Positions 28,905-37,740 of a DNA stretch of 64,000 bases are shown here, piece by piece. The DNA is from Pararhizobium sp. (GTDB lineage Bacteria > Pseudomonadota > Alphaproteobacteria > Rhizobiales > Rhizobiaceae): NCBI GenBank assembly GCA_017794825.1, contig CP051237.1, positions 1,054,001 through 1,118,000 on the forward strand, written 5' to 3'. The notes beneath the pieces were generated by a model. The model did no database searches, had not been told where the DNA came from, and saw only the letters and a list, made by a program, of their open reading frames with translations. Within the stretch, counting starts at the first letter, position 1. Every line of letters starts with the position of its first letter. The position numbers and the translations under genes were made by a program.

Positions 28905-29939
28905 CTAGATGTCGCCCTGCTGGGCGGTTTGCTCATCGCGTGGATTGAGAAGTGCATCGACGACGAGCGCGAGCAGCAGCACCGCGCTCTTGATCAGGTT
29001 CTGAACGGTGTATGAGATATCCATGATGGTCATGGCATTCAGCAACAGGCCGATCAGCGCCGTGCCAACGACGACATTGCGGACGCCGCCGCGCCCGCCG
29101 GTCAGTCCGATGCCGCCGAGCACCACAACCAGCAGGACATCGTAGATAACGGTGGAATTGACGATCCGCATGTTCATGCTGGCGACGGAGGCCGCAGTCA
29201 CCGCTCCAGCGAGGAAAGCCATTACCCCGGAAATCACATATTGCAGGACGATTATCGGCCGCACCGGTATCCCCGTGATGCGCGCCGTCTGCAGGTTGTC
29301 TCCCAGCGCATAGATGAACCGGCCGATGCCGGTCCAGCGCAGAAACAGATAAAGCACCAGCGCCGTCAGTGCGAAAATCCATATCGAAACCGGAATGCCA
29401 AAAATGGCGCCGCGACCGAGAAACAGGAACCAGTCGAGCCCGTTCGGAATGTTGTTGACGTCGAGATCGGCGATAACGCCGCGTCCCAGCCCGTAGACGA
29501 TGGACGCAACGGCAAGCGTTGCGAAAATCGACGGTATCTCCACATAGGCGACCAGAAAACCGAGCACGACGGCGACAAGCACCACAAACCCAAGTCCGAC
29601 GAGCAGCGCCTCGGCGAACCCCATGCCCTCGTTGGCGAGAACGATCGCGACGGTCAGCGAGACCGCCATGACCGCGACCAGAGACAGGTCGACGCCGCGC
29701 CCGATGACGACGACCGCCATGCCAAGGCTGAGCAGACCCAGAACGGCGACGTTGCGCACGAGCGTGACAAGGTTGCCCGGCAACAGGAAATTATCCAGGG
29801 TTAGTGAGAAAAAGACGAAGAGCACCGCAGCCGCAATCGCAACGATCAACTCCTGGGTAAACACGAAGCTCTTCCTGGACTTCTGCTCCGCGCCATTGGG
29901 CGGAAGCTTGTCGGCCGTTGTGTCAGACATCCTTGCCAT
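28905..29939 (-). CDS. Sugar-type ABC transporter permease (RbsC-like)
   Basis: About 344 residues (ATG 29939; an in-frame ATG at 29930 is also possible). About 8-10 membrane segments, with the branched/ribose-type signature VVIGRGVDLSLVAVMAVSL and VVVLGGIGLTGGRGGVRNVVVG. It overlaps the enoyl-CoA hydratase gene by 17 bp, tying the transporter to the CoA-pathway genes upstream. It probably forms a heterodimer with the permease half of the fusion protein. Confidence 0.92.
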   Translation of the reverse strand: MARMSDTTADKLPPNGAEQKSRKSFVFTQELIVAIAAAVLFVFFSLTLDNFLLPGNLVTLVRNVAVLGLLSLGMAVVVIGRGVDLSLVAVMAVSLTVAIVLANEGMGFAEALLVGLGFVVLVAVVLGFLVAYVEIPSIFATLAVASIVYGLGRGVIADLDVNNIPNGLDWFLFLGRGAIFGIPVSIWIFALTALVLYLFLRWTGIGRFIYALGDNLQTARITGIPVRPIIVLQYVISGVMAFLAGAVTAASVASMNMRIVNSTVIYDVLLVVVLGGIGLTGGRGGVRNVVVGTALIGLLLNAMTIMDISYTVQNLIKSAVLLLALVVDALLNPRDEQTAQQGDI

Positions 29940-30696
29940 CCCGTTTTGGCGTTCTCCGGGCAAACGCCTCGAGACCCTGCCTGGCGCGCGCACTGGTAAA
30001 TGTTCGTTGTCCGAGTTCCGCTTCGCGCGCGAAGGCCTCGTCCATGGGCATGTCGCCGAAGGTCAGCGCCGCCTGCTTGATGGCTTGCGTCGCAAGCGGA
30101 CTGTGGGCCGCGAGGAGCGTCGCAATTTCCTGTGCCCGTGTGAGTGTGTCCTCCGGTTCGACCACCTCGTTTACGATGCCCCGGACTTGCAACTCCCCGG
30201 CGGAAAAGCGGCGCCCCGTCAGCATGATTTCCATCGCATGCGCATAGGCGATCTGCCGCGTCAGTCGCACCAGCGTGCCTCCGGCCGGCACAAATCCGTG
30301 CCCGACTTCCGGAAACTGGAAGACCGCATCGCTGGAGGCTATCCGGATATCAGTGCCGAGAATGAGTTCGAAGCCGCCGCCGATACAGAGACCGCGGATT
30401 GCGGCGACGACCGGCTTGTAGAACTCCACGCCTTTCAGATGGGCCGGATTCCAGGCGCTGATGTCGATTTCATCGCGCGCAAGGGCCGGAATGGATTCCA
30501 GCAGATCGGCGCCAACGCAGAATGCCTTGTGTCCTGCGCCGGTCAGGACGACCGCATGGACCGCGTCGTCTTCGTTCGCCTGTCTGAAGGCCTCGCCGAG
30601 TTCGTTATACATCACCAGCGAAAGCGCGTTGAGTTTGTCGGGCCGGTCGATGGTGATCGTCGTCACCCCTGAATGAAAGTCGGTCGTAATCGTCAT
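29923..30696 (-). CDS. Enoyl-CoA hydratase/isomerase family protein
   Basis: 257 residues, crotonase fold. Oxyanion-hole segments HKAFCVGADL and IRGLCIGGGFELILGTDIRIAS, then FQFPEVGHGFVPAGGT, where one catalytic Glu would lie. By neighbourhood it could hydrate 3-methylglutaconyl-CoA to HMG-CoA, feeding the lyase. Its start shares one base with the CoA-transferase stop (TGATG). Substrate assignment is inference. Confidence 0.88.
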   Translation of the reverse strand: MTITTDFHSGVTTITIDRPDKLNALSLVMYNELGEAFRQANEDDAVHAVVLTGAGHKAFCVGADLLESIPALARDEIDISAWNPAHLKGVEFYKPVVAAIRGLCIGGGFELILGTDIRIASSDAVFQFPEVGHGFVPAGGTLVRLTRQIAYAHAMEIMLTGRRFSAGELQVRGIVNEVVEPEDTLTRAQEIATLLAAHSPLATQAIKQAALTFGDMPMDEAFAREAELGQRTFTSARARQGLEAFARRTPKRDGKDV

Positions 30697-31928
30697 CAGA
30701 TCACTCCGCTCTTCTTCAGTTGCGCGATCCGCTCCGGCGACAGGCCGCCAAGCTTCGACCAGACGACATCATTGTGTTCGCCGACCTTCGGAGGTCCCTG
30801 GAACCGGGCGCCGGACATGCTGTCGAGCTTGACCGGAAGACCGAACATCCGCACCAGTTCGGCGCCCACCGAAACATTAACGATCATGTCGCGCGCAGCG
30901 ATATGCGGATCCTCAACCACTTCGTCCACGCCCTTGATGGCGTTGAGCGGCAGGTCGTCGCCCGCCATCTCCTCGAGTTCCGCCTTGGTGTGGCGCGAGA
31001 ACCACTCTTCCAACAGCGGTCGCACGCGACGTTCATAGGTCTCCTGTTCGAAGCGTTTCTGCATCGTGTCGATCTCGGGATCGTCGGCGACCTCCGGCGC
31101 TCCGAACAGGTCGCAGGTCATTTTCCAGAACTTGTCTGTGTAGCCTCCGAAGAACACGAAGCCGTCCTTGCACGGAAATTGACCGTAAGGCCGCACGAAT
31201 GGATGATCGTTGCCGAGAGGACTTGCCACCTCTCCGGCGCAGGTGTAGCGGACGACGGCGTTTTCCGTCAGTGACAGCACCGAATCCTGCTGCGAGATGT
31301 CGACGACATCGCCCTTGCCAGTCTGTTCGGCCTGACGCACCGCTGCGAGCGTTCCGATCACACCGTAAAGCGCCGCGGACAGGTCGCCGATGATGGTGCC
31401 GACGCGCATGGGCGGCTGGTCCGGCATGCCGTTCATTGACCACAGTCCGCCCGTCGCCTGTCCGGTGTTGTCGAAGGCGGGCCGGCGCGAATTCGGTCCG
31501 GTGCGCCCGAACCCGGACAGCGCCGTATAGACAAGTCGAGGGTTTTCCTTCGCGAGAACCCCGTAGCCCAGCCCCAGCTTGTCCATTGTGCCGGGCCGGA
31601 AATTCTCGATCAGCACGTCCACGTCGCGAACCAGCGACTTGAGAAGCGCCTTGCCGTCTTCGGCTTTGAGATCCAGTGTGACGCCGAGTTTGTTCCGGTT
31701 GTACTGCGCAAAAAAGGCGCTGGCCTCGTCTTCCCCGACGAATGGCGGGAAGCCGCGGGCGTAATCCGGGTCGCCGGGATTCTCGACCTTGATGACGGTC
31801 GCGCCCAGATCCGCCAGCAGCATGGCGCAATAGGGCCCCGCGACAACGCGGGTTATATCAAGCACGACCAGACCATTGAGCGGCCCCGGGCGGATTTCAG
31901 GTTCAAGATCCTTTGGTGATTGCGTCAT
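30696..31928 (-). CDS. Family III (CaiB/BaiF) CoA-transferase
   Basis: 410 residues. LDITRVVAGPYCAMLLADLGATVIKVE is split by the family's conserved N-terminal pattern; catalytic Asp153 lies in RPAFDNTGQATGG, aligning with Asp169 of formyl-CoA transferase. These enzymes shuttle CoA between carboxylic acids through an aspartyl-CoA anhydride. In this operon a dicarboxylate such as 3-hydroxy-3-methylglutarate is a plausible acceptor. One-base overlaps (TAATG, TGATG) join it to both neighbours. Confidence 0.92.
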   Translation of the reverse strand: MTQSPKDLEPEIRPGPLNGLVVLDITRVVAGPYCAMLLADLGATVIKVENPGDPDYARGFPPFVGEDEASAFFAQYNRNKLGVTLDLKAEDGKALLKSLVRDVDVLIENFRPGTMDKLGLGYGVLAKENPRLVYTALSGFGRTGPNSRRPAFDNTGQATGGLWSMNGMPDQPPMRVGTIIGDLSAALYGVIGTLAAVRQAEQTGKGDVVDISQQDSVLSLTENAVVRYTCAGEVASPLGNDHPFVRPYGQFPCKDGFVFFGGYTDKFWKMTCDLFGAPEVADDPEIDTMQKRFEQETYERRVRPLLEEWFSRHTKAELEEMAGDDLPLNAIKGVDEVVEDPHIAARDMIVNVSVGAELVRMFGLPVKLDSMSGARFQGPPKVGEHNDVVWSKLGGLSPERIAQLKKSGVI

Positions 31929-32920
31929 TATGATACGGCTCCAGTCGTATGCGTAGCGGTTTGACGCACTGTGTTATCAGGACTGGCGGATGCTTCCAGA
32001 CCCTCGGCATTAATTGAGGGCAGACTGCCCGAGACCATCAGCGCGCGCGCTACGCGAGAGTCTCCGCGCTTTCCGAGTTCAGCAGCGATTCTGAGGCCGG
32101 CGGCGGCCAGTCGGGGCAGATCGATTCCGGTTGCAAGGCCGAGGCTTTCGAGAAGATAAACCAGTTCCTCGGTCGCCAGATTGCCGGTTGCGCCCAGCGC
32201 GAAAGGGCAGCCGCCGAGCCCGCCGACAGAACTGTCGAACGTGCGGATACCTGCGTCCAGACCAGCAAGAACGTTCGCAAGCGCCTGGCCGCGCGTGTCA
32301 TGCAGGTGCAGCGCTGTGTCGCCTTTGTCGATCTCGCCGGCGAGACTGGCGAGCAAGCGGCGCACATCACCGGGTCCGGCGATGCCGATCGTGTCGCTGA
32401 CGGCGACCTCGTAGCAACCGATCTCCAGTAGCCGGCGCGCCGCCGCAACCACCGCATGGTCGCTCACCTTTCCCTCATAGGGACAGCCAAACGCACATGA
32501 CAGGTATCCCCGCACGGGCAGATTGACGGTTTTCGCCATCGCAATCACTGGCGCAAACCGCTCGAAACTTTCATCGATATTGCAATTGATATTACGCCGG
32601 GAGAATTCCTCGGAGGCGGACGCGAACACCGCAACTTCATCCACCCGGGCTTCGATCGCCGCTTCCATGCCGCGTGCATTGGGCACAAGTGCGCGGTAAC
32701 GAACGTGCGGCAGTCGCGGAGCCAACTCCATCACAGAACCGGAATCAGCCATCTGCGGCACGCCGCGCGCAGACACAAAGCTCGCAGCCTCGATTTCCCG
32801 AAGACCGGCGTCTGCGAGATCGGCAATGAGCCGCGCCTTAACCGTCGCCGAAAGCGGTCGGGACTCGTTCTGCAGCCCGTCGCGCGGGCCAACCTCCACA
32901 ATTTTTACGTCCGTTTCCAA
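31928..32920 (-). CDS. mvaB: Hydroxymethylglutaryl-CoA lyase
   Basis: 330 residues. HMG-CoA lyase cleaves HMG-CoA to acetyl-CoA and acetoacetate. Landmarks: VEVGPRDGLQNE at the N-terminus (metal Asp and catalytic Arg), LHLHDTRGQALAN (metal His residues) and the family signature SVGGLGGCPFALGATGN with the active-site Cys. The gene follows the HMG-CoA reductase by 36 bp, as in the mvaAB operon of Pseudomonas mevalonii. The C-terminal ~25 residues extend beyond the usual end. Confidence 0.93.
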   Translation of the reverse strand: METDVKIVEVGPRDGLQNESRPLSATVKARLIADLADAGLREIEAASFVSARGVPQMADSGSVMELAPRLPHVRYRALVPNARGMEAAIEARVDEVAVFASASEEFSRRNINCNIDESFERFAPVIAMAKTVNLPVRGYLSCAFGCPYEGKVSDHAVVAAARRLLEIGCYEVAVSDTIGIAGPGDVRRLLASLAGEIDKGDTALHLHDTRGQALANVLAGLDAGIRTFDSSVGGLGGCPFALGATGNLATEELVYLLESLGLATGIDLPRLAAAGLRIAAELGKRGDSRVARALMVSGSLPSINAEGLEASASPDNTVRQTATHTTGAVS

Positions 32921-32956
32921 TTGCTCCTCCCGTCGACGCCGTTTGGCCCGACGTTA

Positions 32957-34279
32957 TCAGCCTTCGCCAGCCTCCATTTCGGCGAGGATTTCACGCGCCC
33001 TGTCGACGCGCACATCGTGTTCGCTGGCAAGCTTGCCCGCAACGAACTGAACCTGGTTTCCGGTAGCGCCGGCCAGGATCGCTATATTGCGCGCATGCAA
33101 AGCCATGTGGCCGCGCTGAATGCCTTCCGTCGCCAGGGCCCGAATGGCCGCCATGTTCTGCGCCAGACCGACGGCCACCGTGATCTGCGCCAGTTCCTGC
33201 GCGGATTCGATTTTCATCAGTTTGAGCGCCGCGCGCGCAGCCGGATGGGTTTTTGTCGCGCCCCCGACGAGGCCAAGTGCCATCGGCAATTCGAGTGTTC
33301 CGACAAGATGCCCCTCGCCGTCGCGTTCCCAGCGGCTGAGGCTGGTGTAACGCCCGCTACGGGCCGCCCACGCATGCGCGCCGGCCTCGATCGCCCGCCA
33401 GTCATTGCCTGTTGCGACGACAATCGGATCGATCCCGTTCATGATGCCTTTGTTATGGGTTGCCGCCCGATAGGGATCGACGATCGCCAGCGCGCAGGCC
33501 TCGACAATGCCGGTGATCATCCTTTCGCCGGAAAACTCGCTCGTTTCGAGCGACTCCGGGCTCAGCCGGACACGGGCGCGCGTTACGCGCAGATCGGCGA
33601 GATTGGACAGGATGCGCAGCCGCACCGACCCGCCAGTGATCTTCTCGACTATCGGCGCCACTGCTTCCGCCATGGTGTTGACAGTGTTGGCGCCCATGGC
33701 GTCGCGTACATCGACGAGAAGATGCACCACCAGCATATGGCCCACCGGCGTGTTCTCGAAAACATGTGCTTCCACGTCCCGACAACCACCGCCGAGATCG
33801 ACGAGCACCCGATCGCGCGTGTTGGCCTGCGCAATGATCTCTTCACGCGCGGCAAGCACCCGCACGCGCGATCCATGTGGATCGCCAAGGCCCAGCACCT
33901 GGATTTGCGCGCGCATGACCGGCGACGTGCTGGAGGCTTCGAATCCTCCGCAACCACGGGCAATCCGCGCCATGTAGGAAGCGGCGGCGACCACCGACGG
34001 CTCCTCAACAGCCATCGGAATGAGATAGTCCTTGCCGTTGACAACGAAATTGGCTGCGACGCCCATCGGCAGTTCGAACGTGCCGATGACGTTCTCGATC
34101 ATGCCGTCGGCGACGGTGAGCGGCAATGCGCCGGCGCCGCGCAACATCGTCGCGTCCTGCTCTGTCAGGCCCGCCGCATGGCAAACCGTCTTTCTGCGCT
34201 GATCGGGTGAAAGGTTACGAAATCCAGACAGGCGGGAATTCACCCGCGTCACGCTGTTGCCGGCGTCCGTTATAGACAC
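32957..34279 (-). CDS. mvaA: Class II (degradative, NAD-type) hydroxymethylglutaryl-CoA reductase
   Basis: 440 residues from GTG 34279, preceded by GGGAGGAAGAT; an upstream ATG lacks such a site. Class II enzymes oxidise mevalonate to HMG-CoA in mevalonate-degrading bacteria. The catalytic set aligns at Glu93 (VEEPS), Lys277 (HNKGIMNG), Asp293 (ATGNDW) and His391 (RGHMALH), each 10 beyond the P. mevalonii numbering. Asp156 aligns with the P. mevalonii residue that selects NAD over NADP. No other mevalonate-pathway biosynthesis genes are present, supporting catabolism. First gene of the nine-gene operon. Confidence 0.95.
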   Translation of the reverse strand: MSITDAGNSVTRVNSRLSGFRNLSPDQRRKTVCHAAGLTEQDATMLRGAGALPLTVADGMIENVIGTFELPMGVAANFVVNGKDYLIPMAVEEPSVVAAASYMARIARGCGGFEASSTSPVMRAQIQVLGLGDPHGSRVRVLAAREEIIAQANTRDRVLVDLGGGCRDVEAHVFENTPVGHMLVVHLLVDVRDAMGANTVNTMAEAVAPIVEKITGGSVRLRILSNLADLRVTRARVRLSPESLETSEFSGERMITGIVEACALAIVDPYRAATHNKGIMNGIDPIVVATGNDWRAIEAGAHAWAARSGRYTSLSRWERDGEGHLVGTLELPMALGLVGGATKTHPAARAALKLMKIESAQELAQITVAVGLAQNMAAIRALATEGIQRGHMALHARNIAILAGATGNQVQFVAGKLASEHDVRVDRAREILAEMEAGEG

Positions 34280-34344
34280 ATCTTCCTCCCGATCATTGTG
34301 CTTTGTTGGTGTAGATAGAAAAACCAAAACGGCCCGAGACAGAA

Positions 34345-34378
34345 GGTACAGTCACAAACAGATTGGCAGAACTGTACC
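34345..34378. promoter_or_regulatory. Inverted-repeat operator GGTACAGT-N18-ACTGTACC
   Basis: Two perfect inverted 8-bp arms separated by 18 bp, 66 bp upstream of the mvaA start. The same arrangement with two changes is found upstream of the TRAP genes at 37570. Likely operator for a common regulator, probably the MocR protein encoded at 37741 or the AraC protein at 39317. Confidence 0.65.
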
Positions 34379-34455
34379 AGACGTGCGGCAAGGACAGTTT
34401 CAGCCCATGCGGGCGCTGGTTTCGCCTGCGCGCCCGCCTGCCCGGAAACGCGGAA

Positions 34456-34487
34456 GGCCCGCCCGCCGGATCGCCGGCGGACGGGCC
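34456..34487 (-). terminator. Long GC-rich hairpin downstream of the TRAP binding-protein gene
   Basis: 14-bp stem with one mismatch (GGCCCGCCCGCCGG / CCGGCGGACGGGCC) and a 4-base loop, 33 bp after the binding-protein stop. There is no clear T-run, so termination may be partial; it separates the TRAP operon from the mvaA promoter. Confidence 0.6.
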
Positions 34488-34519
34488 GCTACACTTTCCT
34501 GCCCGATGAAAGTCGGGCG

Positions 34520-35656
34520 TCAGTCCGACATGCCGTAAGTGTCGACGTCGATCTTCGAGAAGATATGCTCGTTCAGCAGAGCGATGATTGCGTCCTGATC
34601 CTGAATGTCGACGCCGTCGAGCCGCTCTTTCCAGGCTTCTTGACGATCGATGAAGTCCTGCACCAGCGCGTCCGGCGGATCGATCTTGAAGCGCTCTGCG
34701 GCCGCAGCGGGCAGTTCGCTCAGGAAATTCGCATTGAACTCGGTCAGCGCATTGGCAAGGTCATCTGCGGGCGGCGCGACCTTCACGCCCTGCTCCTCGG
34801 ATCCCTCGTATCCTTCATTGCCCTGCACCTCGTATCCAACTTCCATGCGGGCCAGCGCCTTGATCATCTCGTCCATGAGAATCCGGCGTTTTTCCACCGG
34901 AAGACCGCGCCAGAAAGACTTGTTGTAGACCCAGCTGGCGCCGATGATGATTCCGACAGGGATCTGTGTCACGTCGCTGGCGACTTCGGCCAGTTTCGGA
35001 CCGACGATGAGGGTTGTCGGATCGACAAGCGCGCAATCCAGCGATCCGCGCTGCATGCCTGTATAGACCTCGGAAAACGGCACGCTGACGGCAATGCCGC
35101 CAATGCTCTCGACCCAATCGACCTGCGCCGCGCCCGCCGTGCGGAATTTCTTGCCGGCAGCCTGGCTCAGATCATAAACCGGACTGGCGCAAACGAAATT
35201 GTAGATCGCCGTGGCGAATCCTGGACCGACCACGACGCCGTTCTTCGACCATTCCTCGTAGACGTCCGGATTGGTCATGATCATATCGGTATAGGCGAAG
35301 GCCGCCGCGTAGTGATTGTCCGATACGAAGGATGTGTCGATGAGAACGTTGTTCAGCGGAAGTTCGGCCGGCTGATAACCGGGATAAACGATGCCGACGT
35401 CGGCCACGCCGTCCGCAACGCCGCTCATCGTTGCCTTCGGGGGAAGAAGCGAGCCGCCATTGTAGATCTCGAAAGAAATGTCTCCGCCGGTGGCGTCGCT
35501 CACCGATTCGCGCCACTCCATGTATGGAAAGTGCGACAGCAGATGCGTCGGCGCAAACCAGGTCGATGCGGTATAGTCTTCCGCGTTTGCGGCAACCGGC
35601 GCAAGACCGGCGATGGAGGCTGCGACACAGCCAAGGATTGTTCGTTTTATCGTCAT
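34520..35656 (-). CDS. TRAP transporter substrate-binding protein (DctP type)
   Basis: 378 residues with a signal peptide (cleaved about residue 25, after AANA). The conserved carboxylate-binding Arg is present (Arg172, GKKFRTAG), followed by PFSEVYTGMQRGSLDCALVDP. It captures an organic acid for the permeases encoded upstream. Given the shared operator with the mvaA operon, mevalonate is the leading candidate; TRAP binding proteins for mevalonate have been described beside HMG-CoA reductase genes. Last gene of its operon, ended by a strong hairpin. Confidence 0.92.
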   Translation of the reverse strand: MTIKRTILGCVAASIAGLAPVAANAEDYTASTWFAPTHLLSHFPYMEWRESVSDATGGDISFEIYNGGSLLPPKATMSGVADGVADVGIVYPGYQPAELPLNNVLIDTSFVSDNHYAAAFAYTDMIMTNPDVYEEWSKNGVVVGPGFATAIYNFVCASPVYDLSQAAGKKFRTAGAAQVDWVESIGGIAVSVPFSEVYTGMQRGSLDCALVDPTTLIVGPKLAEVASDVTQIPVGIIIGASWVYNKSFWRGLPVEKRRILMDEMIKALARMEVGYEVQGNEGYEGSEEQGVKVAPPADDLANALTEFNANFLSELPAAAAERFKIDPPDALVQDFIDRQEAWKERLDGVDIQDQDAIIALLNEHIFSKIDVDTYGMSD

Positions 35657-35678
35657 TTCAACTCCTCCTGTTGATGGG

Positions 35679-36986
35679 TTATTTAGAAAGTGTGGGAAGC
35701 CAGAGACTGATGATCGGAAAGGCGATCAGCAGGGCGAGCGTCACCATGTCCGCAAGCAGGAACCAGGCCGTGCCCCGGAAGACCTCGCCGAGGCTGACCC
35801 GGTCGCCGAGCGCGCCCTTGATCACGTAAACGTTCAGACCGACCGGCGGCGTAACCAGCCCGATTTCCAGCAGTTTGACGCAGATGACCCCAAACCAGAT
35901 CAGGTCGATGCCGGCGACATGGTAGAGCGGCAGCAGCAAGGGAAGCGTCAGGAGCATCAGCGAGACGCTTTCCAGGAACATGCCGAGAAAGATGTAGATT
36001 ACGCTGGTCAGCACCACCAGCAGGATCGGGTGCTCAATTGCGAATCCAAGCGCATCGGTCATCGCCGAAGCCATGCCGCTCAGCGCCACAAAACGCGAGA
36101 ACAGCGACGCGCCGACGATCACGACAAAGATGCTCGCGGTTCCGGAAATCGTATCGATAACGGATTTCGAGAAGATCGGAAACGTCAGGCTGCGCCGGGC
36201 AAGGGCGATCATCATGGCGAGCAGTGCGCCGAGCGCGCCTGCCTCGGTCGGGGTGGCTATGCCAAGGAAGATACTGCCGATCACCAGCACGATCAGCAGC
36301 GGCAGCGGCCAGATTTCCAGGATCGCAGCGGATTTCTCCTCGCGCGAAACTTTCATCTCGATGCGCGGCGCGAGATCTGGCTTCACAAGCACGCGAACCG
36401 TAATCAGAAGAATGAAGACCAGGGCCGACAGTATTCCCGGAACGACGCCCGCGAGAAACAGCTTGCCGATCGAGACTTCAGCGAAGATACCGAACAGGAT
36501 CATCAGGATGCTCGGCGGAATAAGCGCGCCGAGGGTTCCCGACACGGCCACACTGCCGCAGGCCAGACCGCGATCATATCGGGCATCGAGCATTTCCGGG
36601 ATCGCGATGCGCGAGAACGACGCGGCGGTGGCGACCGAGGAACCGGAAGCCGCCGCAAAAATGGCCGAAGCGACAACGGTGGAAGACGCAAGCCCGCCCG
36701 GTATGCGCGCCAGAAAGATCCGCGCCGCCTGGAAAAGCCCCCGGGTCAGGCCTGCCTCGGATGCAAGGAAGCCCATCAGAAGGAACATCGGCACCGCGCT
36801 GAGATTCCAGTCTCCGATCAATTCGAAGGGCACGTTGGATGCGATGGACCAGGCTGCCTTGAAACTGGTCAGAGCGGCGATGCCTGCGAAGCCGACTGTC
36901 GCCAGCACGATGCCGACCGGCGCCCTGAACAGGATGAAGGCGATTGTCAAGGCGACCCCGATAAAGCCGATATCGACGCGATCCAT
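35679..36986 (-). CDS. TRAP transporter large permease (DctM type)
   Basis: 435 residues with about 12 membrane segments. Motifs: RAPVGIVLATVGFAG, AAASGSSVATAASFSRIAIPEM, IPPSILMILFGIFAEVSIGKLF and VTPPVGLNVYVIKGALG. Start ATG 36986 lies 8 bp after the small-permease stop and 23 bp before the binding-protein gene on the same transcript. Same family as, but clearly diverged from, the DctM encoded at 4775. Confidence 0.93.
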   Translation of the reverse strand: MDRVDIGFIGVALTIAFILFRAPVGIVLATVGFAGIAALTSFKAAWSIASNVPFELIGDWNLSAVPMFLLMGFLASEAGLTRGLFQAARIFLARIPGGLASSTVVASAIFAAASGSSVATAASFSRIAIPEMLDARYDRGLACGSVAVSGTLGALIPPSILMILFGIFAEVSIGKLFLAGVVPGILSALVFILLITVRVLVKPDLAPRIEMKVSREEKSAAILEIWPLPLLIVLVIGSIFLGIATPTEAGALGALLAMMIALARRSLTFPIFSKSVIDTISGTASIFVVIVGASLFSRFVALSGMASAMTDALGFAIEHPILLVVLTSVIYIFLGMFLESVSLMLLTLPLLLPLYHVAGIDLIWFGVICVKLLEIGLVTPPVGLNVYVIKGALGDRVSLGEVFRGTAWFLLADMVTLALLIAFPIISLWLPTLSK

Positions 36987-36994
36987 CCTGCGCC

Positions 36995-37519
36995 TCAGCC
37001 GTTTCGGGGTACGAACTGTCGCAGCATGACGACGACGGCGGCGAGCACGCATCCGGCCGGCAGGAAGAACCGGCTGGGCCAGACCTGAAACTCGACGCTG
37101 CCGAGGATGACTTCCCGCACAGCCATGGATTTCATGGCGGCTTCGAATGTGGCCCAGGCGAAGACCAGATAGAAGGCGAGGGTGAAAATCATTGCGACGA
37201 AGCGGCTTGCCGCCTTCAGGCGCGGCCCGAACTGCTCGTACAGCAGATCGACGGCAATGGCGTCGTCACGTTTTTCCATCAGCGGCAGGGCCATGAAGAC
37301 CAGCGCGATCATATAGTAGGACGCGACCACCTCGGCCGTTCCTGGAACCGGCATGCCGAGAACGAACTTGCCGATGATGTCGAGACTGACCTGGAGCAAC
37401 ATCAGGACGGCGGCAAGCCAGGAAAAGCATGTCGCGAAACCGGCGATCACTTTTGTTGCCGATTCCGGTCGCATGAAGGCGCGCGCAGAATCGGAATGGC
37501 CGGTCGTTTCAAGATTCAC
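36995..37519 (-). CDS. TRAP transporter small permease (DctQ type)
   Basis: 174 residues with four membrane segments; EKRDDAIAVDLLYEQF matches the conserved charged loop of DctQ. First gene of the TRAP operon; GGAGG-like site upstream of ATG 37519. The operator at 37570 is 51 bp before the start. Confidence 0.9.
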   Translation of the reverse strand: MNLETTGHSDSARAFMRPESATKVIAGFATCFSWLAAVLMLLQVSLDIIGKFVLGMPVPGTAEVVASYYMIALVFMALPLMEKRDDAIAVDLLYEQFGPRLKAASRFVAMIFTLAFYLVFAWATFEAAMKSMAVREVILGSVEFQVWPSRFFLPAGCVLAAVVVMLRQFVPRNG

Positions 37520-37569
37520 GAATTTTCCTCCCTGCCCTGTTTCCTAAGCAGCGCCGAGAGAGGCTTAAA

Positions 37570-37603
37570 GGTACAGTGTTTGTAAAATTCCGCCGAGTGT
37601 ACT
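37570..37603. promoter_or_regulatory. Inverted-repeat operator upstream of the TRAP operon
   Basis: GGTACAGT, 18 bp, AGTGTACT: the left arm is identical to the mvaA-promoter site at 34345 and the right arm differs at two bases, with identical spacing. It lies 51 bp before the small-permease start, within the 221-bp interval 37520-37740, where no gene is seen. Confidence 0.6.
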
Positions 37604-37740
37604 GGCGATATAGTCAGACACTTGCCGAAGCTGCGCAGCCGCCTCCACGGAGATCTCGGTGCAGATCATGAGATTTATCGTTTGATTTCCGCCAATTAGG
37701 AGATGGAGCCAATCAGGCCGAGAAAGGGTCGCGCTCCGAC

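Noticed and set aside
35613..37088. 491-codon plus-strand frame opposite the TRAP permease genes
   Set aside because: Shadow of DctM/DctQ on the other strand; rich in Arg, Gln, Asp and His with no recognisable fold. Similar antisense frames elsewhere (4760-5725, 25812-27014, 32705-34210) were rejected for the same reason.
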